Source: Hyphomicrobiales bacterium (lineage in GTDB: Bacteria; Pseudomonadota; Alphaproteobacteria; Rhizobiales; Rhizobiaceae). From it: DNA of 64,000 nt. Positions 46,623 through 57,659 of this stretch are shown here, piece by piece (within the stretch, counting starts at the first letter, position 1; each line of letters starts with the position of its first letter). The stretch lies in contig UBZT01000004.1 of assembly GCA_900470155.1 (NCBI GenBank), forward strand, positions 232,581 to 296,580, given 5' to 3'. The notes under the pieces are model-generated. The model saw nothing but the letters and a program-made list of their open reading frames with translations, did not search any database and was not told the DNA's origin. A program made the position numbers and the translations under genes.

Positions 46623-46641
46623 GTGCAATTGACTTGTCGAT

Positions 46642-46659
46642 GGTGTCGTATGTGATACC
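46642..46659 (+). promoter_or_regulatory. Operator palindrome of the 46.7-kb TA module
   Basis: GGTGTC-N6-GATACC, symmetric except for one position and directly upstream of the toxin ATG. It resembles the operators at 39554 and 43493. Confidence 0.5.
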
Positions 46660-46667
46660 ATGCCTGC

Positions 46668-46988
46668 ATGGAAATCCTTGAATTCCAGGAGGAAGAAGGT
46701 CGAAGTCCGTTCGCCGAGTGGTTTTGCGAATTGGATGCGCTTGCTGCCGCCAAGGTCTCGACCGGTTTGACGCGGATTGCACTTGGCAATCTGTCCAATG
46801 TCAAAGGCGTCGGCGAGGGTGTTCTGGAATACAAGATCGATTTTGGTCCGGGCTACCGGATCTATTTCGGTCGGCAGGGTAATCAGTTTGTCATTCTCTT
46901 GGCTGGCGGAACGAAGAAACGGCAGAATGCGAATATTCGCATGGCGCAAAGGCGCTGGGCGGAGTACCGCAGGCGTAAGGCAGGTTGA
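46668..46988 (+). CDS. RelE/HigB-like toxin
   Basis: 106 aa with the addiction-module-killer pattern: SPFAEWFCELDALAAAKVSTGL, then EYKIDFGPGYRIYFGRQGNQF and LLAGGTKKRQNANI. It belongs to the same family as the toxin at 39256 but is diverged. An antitoxin gene follows directly (1 bp). No promoter box is obvious besides the operator. Confidence 0.85.
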   Translation: MEILEFQEEEGRSPFAEWFCELDALAAAKVSTGLTRIALGNLSNVKGVGEGVLEYKIDFGPGYRIYFGRQGNQFVILLAGGTKKRQNANIRMAQRRWAEYRRRKAG

Positions 46989-46989
46989 C

Positions 46990-47304
46990 ATGGCACTCAC
47001 GCGTGACTTCAAGCAGACCATTCGCGACCGCGCTCAAGCGGATCCGCGGTTTCGCGCAGCGCTGCTCAGCGAGGCGATCGAATTGCTTTTGTCCGGCGAG
47101 GTTGAGACCGGGCGCATGGTCTTGCGCGATTTCATCAACGCAACGGTTGGCTTCGAGACATTGAGCGCAAAGACGGGAATGCCGGCCAAGAGCCTGATGC
47201 GCATGTTCGGTCCCAATGGCAATCCACGGGCGGATAATCTCTTTGCCATTATCCGTATGTTGCAGGATGAAACGGGTGTGCAGATTGCAGTGAATGCGGC
47301 GTGA
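46990..47304 (+). CDS. Antitoxin with helix-turn-helix (partner of the RelE-like toxin)
   Basis: 104 aa. An acidic dimerisation region (AQADPRFRAALLSEAIELLLSG) precedes a C-terminal HTH (GFETLSAKTGMPAKSLMRMF, about 57-76). ATG at 46990, overlapping the toxin stop region; the frame is open back to 46777 but only as an overlap of the toxin gene. Confidence 0.78.
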   Translation: MALTRDFKQTIRDRAQADPRFRAALLSEAIELLLSGEVETGRMVLRDFINATVGFETLSAKTGMPAKSLMRMFGPNGNPRADNLFAIIRMLQDETGVQIAVNAA

Positions 47305-47318
47305 ACTCCCGTAATCGT

Positions 47319-47348
47319 TTGGTCCGCTTGCATTCCCTGTAGTATGAT
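47319..47348 (+). promoter_or_regulatory. Likely promoter of the parDE-like module
   Basis: TTGGTC and TATGAT with an 18-nt spacer, 35 bp upstream of the antitoxin start codon. Confidence 0.4.
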
Positions 47349-47383
47349 CCGGCGATACCGGTCCTTGGCGCACAGGAGCATGG

Positions 47384-47626
47384 ATGAACAAGTCGGTGCA
47401 GATCACATTGGCCGAGCCCCTGGAAAGCTTCGTCGACGCCCAGGTCGAAAGCGGCCAGTTCGGCTCCGCCCAGGAGGTCGTCGAGGCGGGCCTGCGGCTG
47501 TTGAAGCAGGAGCAGGACAAGCTCGAATGGCTCAGGCAGGCCTTGATCGAGGGCGAGAACAGCGGGCCTGGGCGCTATGTCGATAAAGATGAGTTTCTCG
47601 CACGCATGCGTGAGCGCACACTGTGA
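47384..47626 (+). CDS. ParD-like antitoxin
   Basis: 80 aa ribbon-helix-helix antitoxin: KSVQITLAEPLESFVDAQVESG then SAQEVVEAGLRLLKQEQ, with a C-terminal toxin-binding tail. Its stop overlaps the toxin start by 4 bp (GTGA), so the pair is translationally coupled. Antitoxin-first order is normal for parDE. Confidence 0.9.
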   Translation: MNKSVQITLAEPLESFVDAQVESGQFGSAQEVVEAGLRLLKQEQDKLEWLRQALIEGENSGPGRYVDKDEFLARMRERTL

Positions 47627-47919
47627 GCTCATACAGGCTCCGCCCTAGGGCAGAGGCCGATCTCGAAGAGATCTGGGACTACACGGTTGAAAATTGGTCC
47701 GCGACGCAAGCCGAGCACTATGTCTCCGACATCTTTGCCTCGATCAACCATCTGGTCACCAATCCACATCTTGGTCGGCCGGTCGCGGGGCTGCGTTCGG
47801 ATTATCGTCGGTATAGAATCCGGCATCACCTGATATTTTATGTTGTCGATGACGGCGTTGTTGACGTCATCCGCATAGTTCACGAAAAACGCGATATTGC
47901 CCGGCGCCTAGACGAATAG
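47623..47919 (+). CDS. ParE-like toxin
   Basis: 98 aa RelE/ParE-fold toxin starting with GTG: YRLRPRAEADLEEIWDYT, the HLVTNPHLGRPV loop, and the C-terminal YRRYRIRHHLIFYVVDDG and HEKRDI. ParE toxins inhibit DNA gyrase. DUF523 begins 4 bp later. Confidence 0.9.
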   Translation: MSSYRLRPRAEADLEEIWDYTVENWSATQAEHYVSDIFASINHLVTNPHLGRPVAGLRSDYRRYRIRHHLIFYVVDDGVVDVIRIVHEKRDIARRLDE

Positions 47920-47923
47920 CTCC

Positions 47924-48424
47924 ATGTTTCCCAAGATCTTCATCAGTGCCTGCCTGCTCGGCCGCCCGGTGCGCTACGATGGCAAGGGCAAGCGGCTCGA
48001 TCATCCTGCTATCGCCCGCTGGCAGGCAGAGGGCCGGCTTGTCGGCTTCTGTCCCGAACAGGCTGGCGGCATGCCGACGCCGCGCCCGTCGGCCGAGATC
48101 GAGAATGGCCTGGCTGGTGCCGATGTGATTGCAGGACGCGCGCGGGTCATCGAAATAACCGGTGGCGATGTGACCTCGCAATTCCTCGAAGGGGGCCGCA
48201 AGGCCATCGAGTTCGCAAGAGCGCAGGGCTGCGCCTACGCGCTCCTCATCGACGGCAGCCCGTCCTGCGGTTCCGGTTTCATTTATGACGGCTCCTTCGC
48301 CGGCAGGCGGCATGTCGGCAACGGCGTCACGGCGGCGTTGATGCGGGAAGCCGGCATCGCCGTCTATTCCGATCGGGAGATCGAGGCGCTGGCTGCCTGC
48401 GTCGACATGCATACCGCCACCTAA
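47924..48424 (+). CDS. DUF523 domain-containing protein
   Basis: 166 aa. The DUF523 family has conserved Cys: SACLLGRPVRYDG, CPEQAGGMPTPRP and GSPSCGSG are all present, suggesting a metal site. The function is unknown. It lies 4 bp after the ParE-like toxin and is probably read with it, though it is not a known TA partner. Confidence 0.85.
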   Translation: MFPKIFISACLLGRPVRYDGKGKRLDHPAIARWQAEGRLVGFCPEQAGGMPTPRPSAEIENGLAGADVIAGRARVIEITGGDVTSQFLEGGRKAIEFARAQGCAYALLIDGSPSCGSGFIYDGSFAGRRHVGNGVTAALMREAGIAVYSDREIEALAACVDMHTAT

Positions 48425-48453
48425 ACAAAAACCGCCGGATTGCGCCGGCGGTT
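48424..48453 (-). terminator. Terminator of the chemoreceptor gene
   Basis: AACCGCCGG, 6-nt loop, CCGGCGGTT: a perfect 9-bp stem; on the minus strand it is followed by a run of T (48429-48427), 31 bp after the chemoreceptor stop. It may also end the DUF523 transcript. Confidence 0.8.
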
Positions 48454-48484
48454 CTCCACTTCATATCTTCGACAGGCGTTTGGC

Positions 48485-50643
<2,159 letters not shown>

Positions 50644-51090
50644 CTAGTTGAGACGAAGGTCGAAACCGGCGGTATCGAGATCGAGTTTGCCATCGGCCGG
50701 CGGAGCGACGTTGACCGCCGCGGTGGTAGCCTCATGGTCGATCTGGCCGGCGGCCGGCGTGTTCCCGGCAATGACCATCGAGCCATTCGTCGACCAGCCG
50801 TCTGCGGAGCTGATAATGACAACCGGCGAGCCGCCGAGCCAGCTTTCAACCCGCTTCATCTTCTTCTCGCCATCGATGTCCAGAATTTCCGCGGTTTGTG
50901 AACCGCTGGGCACGGTTGGCACCTGATAGGCGTATTTGTCCTTCTTGATCTGCGGCGGCGGGCAGTTCGGGCATTGGATGGCGGTGATGCTGTGCGCCTG
51001 TGTCGGTGTGCCGACGACGACCTCGATCGACGAAGCGAAAGCGGGGCTTGTGATGGCAAGCATCGTGGCTGTCAAAAGAAACGGGCGCAT
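50644..51090 (-). CDS. Secreted HPE1-like small protein
   Basis: 148 aa with a signal peptide (residues 1-19, AFA-S cleavage). The motif CPNCPP at about residues 40-45, the GEKKMKRVESWLGGSPVV block and an overall length near 150 aa recall the plant virulence effector HPE1-like domain of Rhizobiaceae and Liberibacter; this is from memory and not searched. The name does not prove a plant-related role here. A good Shine-Dalgarno (GAGGAA) precedes the ATG. Confidence 0.7.
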   Translation of the reverse strand: MRPFLLTATMLAITSPAFASSIEVVVGTPTQAHSITAIQCPNCPPPQIKKDKYAYQVPTVPSGSQTAEILDIDGEKKMKRVESWLGGSPVVIISSADGWSTNGSMVIAGNTPAAGQIDHEATTAAVNVAPPADGKLDLDTAGFDLRLN

Positions 51091-51214
51091 CTCGAATTCC
51101 TCGGATTGTTCACGAGGAGACTAGCGCCGCTTTCTTTCGATCCGGTCAGGGGGAATGGTAAAAATTGAACGAATTTGCGATTTATCGGTCGGCGCCCCAG
51201 GTTTTTGCGCGCGA

Positions 51215-52486
51215 TCAGGCTGTCTCGCGCGCAACAGCCTGCCAGCCGATATCGCGCCGGCAAAACCCGTTGTCCCAGGAAACAGCATCGACCAGCGCAT
51301 AGGCCGCGGCCTGCGCGTCTGCGACGGTCCGGCCCGTTGCCGTGGCGTTCAGCACCCGGCCGCCGGTGGCGACAAGCTGGCCGTCCTTCGAGGCGGTGCC
51401 CGCATGGAAGACCTTGGCGCCGTCGGATGCCACTGGAATGGAAGCGATGGGCGTGTTCTTGGCATAACTGCCGGGATAACCCTTGGAGGCCAGCACCACG
51501 GTCAGCGCCGGATCATTGCTCCAATCCGCTGTGACCTGGTCCAGCGTGCCGGTGGCCGAGGCAAAAAGGATCGGCAAAAGATCGCTCTTCAGCCGCATCA
51601 ACAGAACCTGGCATTCCGGATCGCCGAAGCGCACATTGTATTCGATCAGTTCCGGACCTTTCGCCGTGATCATCAGCCCGGCGAAGAACACACCGGAAAA
51701 CGGCATGCCGAGTTCCGCCATGCCGCGCATCGTTGGCTCGATGATGTCCTTCATCGTCCGCTCGACCATGTCCGGTGTCATGACAGGGGCCGGCGAATAG
51801 GCGCCCATGCCGCCGGTGTTCGGGCCGGTATCGCCGTCGCCCACACGCTTGTGGTCCTGGGCGGTGGCGAGCGGCAGCAGGGTCTTGCCGTCGGACAGGC
51901 AGAAGAAGCTGGCTTCCTCGCCGTCGAGATAGGCTTCCACCACGACTTCGGCGCCGGCATCGCCGAACGCGCCTTCGAAGCAGTCGTCGATGGCGGCCAG
52001 CGCTTCCTCGACGGTCATGGCAACGGTCACGCCCTTGCCGGCGGCCAGGCCATCGGCCTTGATGACGATCGGCGCACCCTGTTCGCGCACATAGGCTTTC
52101 GCCTTCGGTGCATTGTTGAACCGCTGGTAGGCGCCGGTCGGAATGTTGAACCTTGCGCAGATATCCTTGGTGAAGCCCTTGGAGCCTTCGAGCTGGGCGG
52201 CCGCAGCCGACGGTCCGAACACGGCGATGCCTTCGGCACGCAGTGCATCGGCGAGGCCGGCAACCAGCGGCGCTTCCGGTCCGACAACGACGAAGTCGAT
52301 GTCGTTTTCCTTGCAAAAGGCGATGACCGCGGCATGATCCTCGACATTGACCGAGACGAGCTCGGCATGCTCGGCGATACCCGGATTGCCCGGCGCCGCA
52401 TAAAGGCTGGTCAGAAGGGGAGACTGGGCGATTTTCCAGGCCAGCGCATGTTCGCGTCCGCCCGAACCGATCAACAGAACCTTCAT
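51215..52486 (-). CDS. purD: Phosphoribosylamine-glycine ligase
   Basis: 423 aa ATP-grasp enzyme of purine synthesis (GAR synthetase). [18 protein letters not shown] at the start, [10 protein letters not shown], the ATP-grasp [19 protein letters not shown] and FGDPECQ are all present. Start at ATG 52486 (GGAGAG 6 nt upstream). Divergent from the hicAB module. Confidence 0.96.
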   Translation of the reverse strand: MKVLLIGSGGREHALAWKIAQSPLLTSLYAAPGNPGIAEHAELVSVNVEDHAAVIAFCKENDIDFVVVGPEAPLVAGLADALRAEGIAVFGPSAAAAQLEGSKGFTKDICARFNIPTGAYQRFNNAPKAKAYVREQGAPIVIKADGLAAGKGVTVAMTVEEALAAIDDCFEGAFGDAGAEVVVEAYLDGEEASFFCLSDGKTLLPLATAQDHKRVGDGDTGPNTGGMGAYSPAPVMTPDMVERTMKDIIEPTMRGMAELGMPFSGVFFAGLMITAKGPELIEYNVRFGDPECQVLLMRLKSDLLPILFASATGTLDQVTADWSNDPALTVVLASKGYPGSYAKNTPIASIPVASDGAKVFHAGTASKDGQLVATGGRVLNATATGRTVADAQAAAYALVDAVSWDNGFCRRDIGWQAVARETA

Positions 52487-52585
52487 CACCCGCTCTCCGA
52501 TTGTCTTGGATAGGCGGCGGTTAAGCGGGAAGGCGGCAAAGGTCAAGCATTGAGGCTGGATCAGCCAAGACAAATGCAGGAAACA

Positions 52586-52614
52586 TTGACGACCGCAAGA
52601 TTTATACGTATAAA
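52586..52614 (+). promoter_or_regulatory. Promoter and operator of the hicAB module
   Basis: TTGACG and TATAAA with a 17-nt spacer, overlapped at the -10 box by the perfect 14-bp palindrome TTTATACGTATAAA (52601-52614). It reads rightward to hicA, 20 bp downstream. Confidence 0.7.
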
Positions 52615-52634
52615 TACATACATCGGAGGCGCCA

Positions 52635-52829
52635 ATGAACAGCCTGGATGTGCAGGTGCGCCTGAGAGCCGACGGTTGGTTTGAGGTCGCTCAAAAAGGC
52701 AGTCACAAGCACTTCAAGCATGTGAGCAAACCCGGCCGCGTCACGGTCCCGCATCCCAAGCGCGATATCCCTGTTGGTACCTTGCGCTCCATCTGGCGGC
52801 AGGCAGGCTGGGATTGGCCACCGAAGTGA
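52635..52829 (+). CDS. hicA: HicA-type toxin
   Basis: 64 aa double-stranded-RNA-binding-fold mRNA interferase. The catalytic His is in KGSHKHFKH (about residue 24), and [18 protein letters not shown] is the usual second half. ATG with CGGAGG 6 nt upstream. Confidence 0.9.
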   Translation: MNSLDVQVRLRADGWFEVAQKGSHKHFKHVSKPGRVTVPHPKRDIPVGTLRSIWRQAGWDWPPK

Positions 52830-52845
52830 TCGAAGGGGAACGCAG

Positions 52846-53244
52846 ATGCAGATCGTTGGCCTGATACATCGTGACGACACAGCTTATGGCATTTCCTTTC
52901 CGGACCTGCCCGGCTGTGTTTCGGCGGCCGCTTCGCTGGACGAATTGTTGCTCGATGGTAAGGAAGCGCTCGACCTTCACATCGAAGGCATGCTGCAGGA
53001 TGGCGAGGAGCTGCCCGAGTTTCGCAGCCTCGAAGCCTTGCGGGCGGACCCGCAATTTACCGAGGATTTCGCCGACGCCGAACTTGTCACGCTTCTATCT
53101 GTGGATATTCCCGGCCGTGCCGTGAAGGTGACCATCACCATGGAAGAACACCTGCTACACCGGCTCAACAAGGCGGCGGAGCGTCAGGGCTATACCCGCT
53201 CCGGATTCATTGCCGAGGCTGTACGGCGCAAGCTTGCCGGCTGA
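52846..53244 (+). CDS. hicB: HicB-type antitoxin
   Basis: 132 aa. N-terminal degenerate RNase H-like fold (YGISFPDLPGCVSAAASLDE, about 15-34) and C-terminal ribbon-helix-helix (VKVTITMEEHLLHRLNKAAE, about 94-113). The long form carries both antitoxin and operator-binding functions. 16 bp after hicA, with GGGGAA before the ATG. Confidence 0.9.
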   Translation: MQIVGLIHRDDTAYGISFPDLPGCVSAAASLDELLLDGKEALDLHIEGMLQDGEELPEFRSLEALRADPQFTEDFADAELVTLLSVDIPGRAVKVTITMEEHLLHRLNKAAERQGYTRSGFIAEAVRRKLAG

Positions 53245-53311
53245 CGAGGCTTGATTTGCCGCATTCCGCGGGTATGGTCCGCGTCCACGAAAGATCAGGA
53301 CGGATATTCCC

Positions 53312-55630
53312 ATGGCCGACGACATCAAATCCATTGCAGCCCTGATTGCGACCGAGATCAATGCCCGCCCTGACCAGGTCGTGTCGGCGGTCGGTCTTCT
53401 GGACGAGGGTGCGACCGTTCCCTTCATCGCCCGCTACCGCAAGGAAGTGACGGGTGGTCTGGACGATACGCAGCTGCGCAATCTCGCCGAACGGCTGATC
53501 TATCTGCGCGAGCTGGCCTCCCGTCGCAAGGCGATCGTCGAGAGCATCACGTCGCAGGACAAGATGACCGACGAACTGGCGCGCAAGATTGCCATGGTCA
53601 CCACCAAGGCCGAGCTTGAGGACATCTATCTGCCCTACAAGCCCAAGCGCCGCACCCGCGCCGAGATCGCCCGCGAAAAGGGCCTGCAGCCGCTGGCCGA
53701 CGCGATCTGGGCCGATCGTGCCGCCGACCCGCAAGTCTTGGCCGCCGCCTATATCACCGACGATGTGCCGGACGTGAAGGCAGCACTCGAAGGCGCCCGC
53801 GACATTGTCGCCGAACTGATCTCGGAAAATGCCGATCTGCTCGGCCGCCTGCGCAATGACATGAAGGCGCGCGCCACGCTCTATTCCAAGGTGGTCGAGG
53901 GCAAGGAAGCGGCCGGCGAGAAATTCGCCGACTATTTCGCCCATTTCGAACGCTGGGCGACGGTGCCCGGTCACCGGGCGCTTGCCATGCTGCGCGGCTG
54001 GAACGAGGAATTCCTGACGCTCGCCATCGAGGTCGATCGCGACGATCCGTCCCCGGTCAAGCCGTCGCAGCGCACCATTGCCGCCGCCTATGACATTGCC
54101 GCCAAGGGCCCCGGCGACAAATGGCTGATGGATGTCGCCGGCTGGACCTGGCGCGTCAAGCTGTCGGTCTCGCTGTCGCTCGACCTGATGCGCGACCTGC
54201 GCGAGCGCGCCGAAGAAGAAGCGATCCATGTCTTTGCCCGCAACCTCAAGGATCTGCTGCTGGCAGCCCCTGCCGGTTCGCGCCCGACCATGGGTCTTGA
54301 TCCGGGTATCCGCACCGGCGTCAAGGTCGCCATCGTCGATGGCACCGGCAAGGTGCTCGACACCACCACGGTCTATCCCTTCCCGCCGAAGAACGACATC
54401 CGCGGCGCCCAGGTCGAGCTCGCCAGTCTGATCCGCAAGCATAACATCGAACTCATCGCTATCGGCAACGGCACCGGCAGCCGCGAGACGGAAAAGCTGG
54501 TCGCCGACATGCTGGCCCAGTTCCCGGCGACCGCGCCGAAGCCAACAAAGGTCATCGTCTCGGAAGCCGGCGCCTCGGTCTATTCGGCCTCGGAAACAGC
54601 CGCCAAGGAATTCCCCAATCTCGACGTCTCGCTGCGTGGTGCCGTCTCGATCGCGCGGCGCCTGCAGGATCCGCTGGCCGAACTGGTGAAGATCGAACCG
54701 AAGTCGATCGGCGTCGGCCAGTACCAGCACGATGTCGATCAGGGCCGCCTCGGCCGGTCGCTCGATGCCGTCGTCGAAGATGCGGTAAACGCGGTCGGCG
54801 TCGATCTCAATACGGCGTCCGCGCCGTTGCTCGCCCGCGTGTCGGGTCTGGGCGGTTCGATTGCCGAGGCGATCGTCAGCCACCGCGACCGGACCGGCCC
54901 GTTTCAAAGCCGCAAGGATCTGCTCAAGGTTGCCCGCCTCGGCGCCCGGACCTTCGAACAATGCGCCGGCTTCCTGCGCATCCCCAATGGCAAGGAACCG
55001 CTCGATTCGTCTTCGGTCCACCCGGAAGCCTACGGCGTTGCGAAAAAGATCGTCGCCGCCTGTGGTCGCGACCTGCGCACCCTGATGGGCGACAGCGCCA
55101 CCCTGAAGGCGCTCGATCCGAAGCAGTTCATCGACGAGCAGTTCGGCCTGCCGACGGTCAAGGACATCCTGGCTGAACTTGAAAAGCCCGGTCGTGACCC
55201 GCGTCCGAGCTTCAAGACGGCAACCTTTGCCGACGGTGTCGAGGAGATCTCCGACCTCAAGATCGGCATGACGCTCGAAGGCACAGTGACCAATGTTGCT
55301 GCTTTCGGCGCCTTCGTCGATATCGGCGTGCACCAGGATGGATTGGTGCATGTCTCCCAGCTCGCGGACCGTTTCGTCAAGGACCCGCATGAAGTGGTCA
55401 AGGCCGGCGACGTGGTCAAGGTGCGCGTCGTCGAATTCGACGTCAAGCGCAAGCGCATTGCGCTGACCATGCGCAAGGATGGCGGCGAGGCGCAGGCGCC
55501 GTCGATGCGCGGCGATGCCCGTGGTGCAGCGACAGCCATGCGCCACGCCAATGCCAAGCCGCCGAAACCGGAAACGCCGTCCGTCGGCGGTTTCGGCGCG
55601 GCGCTGGCCGAGGCCATGCGCAAGAAGTAG
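53312..55630 (+). CDS. tex: Tex-like RNA-binding transcription accessory protein
   Basis: 772 aa. Helical N-terminal Tex domain, YqgF-like RNase H fold ([16 protein letters not shown] about residue 330), helix-hairpin-helix ([19 protein letters not shown]), and a C-terminal S1 RNA-binding domain ([20 protein letters not shown] near residue 653). Bacterial homologue of Spt6; affects transcription and RNA processing. Own transcript, ended by a strong terminator. Confidence 0.94.
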   Translation: MADDIKSIAALIATEINARPDQVVSAVGLLDEGATVPFIARYRKEVTGGLDDTQLRNLAERLIYLRELASRRKAIVESITSQDKMTDELARKIAMVTTKAELEDIYLPYKPKRRTRAEIAREKGLQPLADAIWADRAADPQVLAAAYITDDVPDVKAALEGARDIVAELISENADLLGRLRNDMKARATLYSKVVEGKEAAGEKFADYFAHFERWATVPGHRALAMLRGWNEEFLTLAIEVDRDDPSPVKPSQRTIAAAYDIAAKGPGDKWLMDVAGWTWRVKLSVSLSLDLMRDLRERAEEEAIHVFARNLKDLLLAAPAGSRPTMGLDPGIRTGVKVAIVDGTGKVLDTTTVYPFPPKNDIRGAQVELASLIRKHNIELIAIGNGTGSRETEKLVADMLAQFPATAPKPTKVIVSEAGASVYSASETAAKEFPNLDVSLRGAVSIARRLQDPLAELVKIEPKSIGVGQYQHDVDQGRLGRSLDAVVEDAVNAVGVDLNTASAPLLARVSGLGGSIAEAIVSHRDRTGPFQSRKDLLKVARLGARTFEQCAGFLRIPNGKEPLDSSSVHPEAYGVAKKIVAACGRDLRTLMGDSATLKALDPKQFIDEQFGLPTVKDILAELEKPGRDPRPSFKTATFADGVEEISDLKIGMTLEGTVTNVAAFGAFVDIGVHQDGLVHVSQLADRFVKDPHEVVKAGDVVKVRVVEFDVKRKRIALTMRKDGGEAQAPSMRGDARGAATAMRHANAKPPKPETPSVGGFGAALAEAMRKK

Positions 55631-55638
55631 CGATCGAC

Positions 55639-55680
55639 AACAATGAGGCCGGAGCATGTGGCTCCGGCCTCATTGTTTTA
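55639..55680 (+). terminator. Terminator after tex
   Basis: A 17-bp perfect stem (AACAATGAGGCCGGAGC and its complement) with a 5-nt loop, then a T run. Confidence 0.93.
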
Positions 55681-55709
55681 GATCTTGATGTCAGCCTCGA
55701 CAGGCTCCG

Positions 55710-56042
55710 CTAGGCGCGGGCTTCTCTCCCGGCAGCGCATTCCTGGCAAAACGGCGTATGGGGCACGGCCTTGAGCCGGGCTGCCGCAATCGGTTGCCCG
55801 CAGGTTACGCAGGTACCATAGGTGCCGGCACCGATCCGGTCGAGTGCGGCGTCGATGGCGCGAAGTTCCGTTTCGCCCACCTGACCGAACTCCTCAAGCA
55901 CCTCGTCATTTTCGGTTTCGGTCGCCCGCTCCTCGCTGTCGGCGCTGCGCTGCTGGCCGAGGTCGTCGTCGATCTTGGTCAGGCGCGCTTCGATCTCCGC
56001 TTTTCTCTGGGTCAGGATGCGTTCGTAGCCTGCGGTATCCAT
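55710..56042 (-). CDS. DksA/TraR-family zinc-finger protein
   Basis: 110 aa with a coiled-coil N-terminus (residues 5-60) and a C4 zinc finger CVTCGQ...CQEC (about 78-101). The short length and the acid-rich hairpin resemble TraR/DksA-like proteins that bind the RNA polymerase secondary channel. AGGA before the ATG. On the same strand as and 35 bp after the universal stress gene. Confidence 0.87.
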   Translation of the reverse strand: MDTAGYERILTQRKAEIEARLTKIDDDLGQQRSADSEERATETENDEVLEEFGQVGETELRAIDAALDRIGAGTYGTCVTCGQPIAAARLKAVPHTPFCQECAAGREARA

Positions 56043-56077
56043 GGGCGTCCTCCGAAATGTTGTTGTTATCTTTGGCG

Positions 56078-56491
56078 TCAGCGATCAACCAGGACCGAGA
56101 CCTTCGAGTGGCGCACAACCCGGTCTGCGGTCGCGCCAATAAAGTAGTTGGAGTAATCCGGAACATGTGACGCGATAATGATCAGGTCGGCTCCATGTTC
56201 CTCGGCCGCGGCCAGAATTTCGCGGGCCGGGGCGCCGGATCGGATCTCGATCCTGGCTGCGATCGCTGTCTTTTCCTTCAGGCCGACCAGTTGCGCCTTC
56301 GCATCTCTTATCGCACCTTCGATGAGATCGACTGGAACGTCGATCGTCAGATAGCCGGGCAGATCCTCGACAATGGTCAACAGCACGATTTCGCCGCCGG
56401 CATCGAGCAGCGATGCCGCTTTTCGCAGGCTTTTTTCTCCCTTGTCGAGCGCGGCAGCGTCCACCGGCACAATGATCTTCTTGTACATCAT
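56078..56491 (-). CDS. Universal stress protein UspA family
   Basis: 137 aa single-domain Usp. YKKIIVPVDAAALDKGEKSL at the N-terminus, ADLIIIASHVPDYSNYFIGATADRV (the G-x2-x9-G ATP-loop region is altered) and VVRHSKVSVLVDR at the end. Tandem ATG at 56491/56488 behind AAGGAG; the frame is open upstream without support. Together with the DksA-like gene it forms a probable stress operon. Confidence 0.88.
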   Translation of the reverse strand: MMYKKIIVPVDAAALDKGEKSLRKAASLLDAGGEIVLLTIVEDLPGYLTIDVPVDLIEGAIRDAKAQLVGLKEKTAIAARIEIRSGAPAREILAAAEEHGADLIIIASHVPDYSNYFIGATADRVVRHSKVSVLVDR

Positions 56492-56713
56492 GGTCTCCTT
56501 CATCGTGACGCCGTTCGGCGGCGTTTCCTCCCGATGGGCTGACAATGGTCCCGCGATCTGCACGCCGCATTGATCAGGATCAAATTTTGCAGGTCAGCGA
56601 TCGTCAATGAATGTCGAACGATAAGTCGAAGATATGCTGTCTATCGTGAACGACCCTGAGGGCGCATAGCTTTGTCAGCATACCATAGAGTGCCGACTGG
56701 AACAGGAGCCATC

Positions 56714-57592
56714 ATGATGACCGATATCGCTGCAACAAGGGGCGAGATGTTCGCCCTCAGTCGCCCGGTGCATGTCGGACGCACCCATCTTGTGGTCACG
56801 GATCTTGCCGCCGTCAGCAATTTCTATCAGACGATACTTGGCCTTTCCGTCATCGAGAAAAGCACCTCGGGTGTCGTGCTGGGAGTCGGCGACAAGCCGC
56901 TTTTGACCCTGACGACGCGGGGCGACGTGGCGCGCGCGCCGCGCAATGCCGCCGGCCTTTTCCACACGGCCTTCCTGATGCCCAGCCGCCAGGAGCTTGC
57001 CCACTGGCTGGCCCACGCGGCCCAGCGCAATATCCAGCTCGAAGGTGCCAGCGACCATCTGGTCAGCGAAGCGCTCTATCTGTCGGATCCCGAAGGCAAC
57101 GGCATCGAGGTCTATGCCGACCGCAAGCCGGCTGACTGGACGTATCATTCCGATGGAACCGTCGAGATGGCCACCCACCGGCTGGATCTCCAGGCGCTCT
57201 ATGACAGCGCCCCGAAAACGGAATGGCGCGGCATGGCGCCGGATGCCGCCATCGGCCATATGCATCTGCAGGTTGGCAATGTGCCGGAAGCCGATCGGTT
57301 CTACGAAGGCGTTCTTGGCTTGAAGAAGATGGCGAGTTATCCCGGCGCCAGCTTCTTTGCCTCCGGCGCCTACCACCATCACATCGCTGCCAATGTCTGG
57401 AACAGCCGCAATGCCGGCGCGCGCTCGGATATCATGACGGGACTGTCGGACTATTCGCTGAGTTTCAACGACCGGGAGAGCCTCGACACGGTCCTGGCAA
57501 ACCTGGAGGGCCTGGAAATACCGGTCACCCGGACGACGGAAGGCTACAGCCTGAGAGACCCGTGGGGTATCGGCATCCTGCTCGCCACCTGA
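56714..57592 (+). CDS. VOC/glyoxalase superfamily protein, two-domain (CatE-like)
   Basis: 292 aa with two vicinal-oxygen-chelate domains (about 15-140 and 170-285). The first has HLVVTDLAAVSNFYQTILGLSV and a Glu in GIEVYADR; the second HMHLQVGNVPEADRFYEGVLGLK. The arrangement fits extradiol catechol 2,3-dioxygenase or fosfomycin-like enzymes, but the substrate is not readable. ATG at 56714 has AGGAG 5 nt upstream. Confidence 0.83.
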   Translation: MMTDIAATRGEMFALSRPVHVGRTHLVVTDLAAVSNFYQTILGLSVIEKSTSGVVLGVGDKPLLTLTTRGDVARAPRNAAGLFHTAFLMPSRQELAHWLAHAAQRNIQLEGASDHLVSEALYLSDPEGNGIEVYADRKPADWTYHSDGTVEMATHRLDLQALYDSAPKTEWRGMAPDAAIGHMHLQVGNVPEADRFYEGVLGLKKMASYPGASFFASGAYHHHIAANVWNSRNAGARSDIMTGLSDYSLSFNDRESLDTVLANLEGLEIPVTRTTEGYSLRDPWGIGILLAT

Positions 57593-57659
57593 CTTTGTTC
57601 CATCGCGACGGAACCCTGCGCAGCCTCGCGCGTTGGCAGGCAGCGCAGAGGGACATGTC

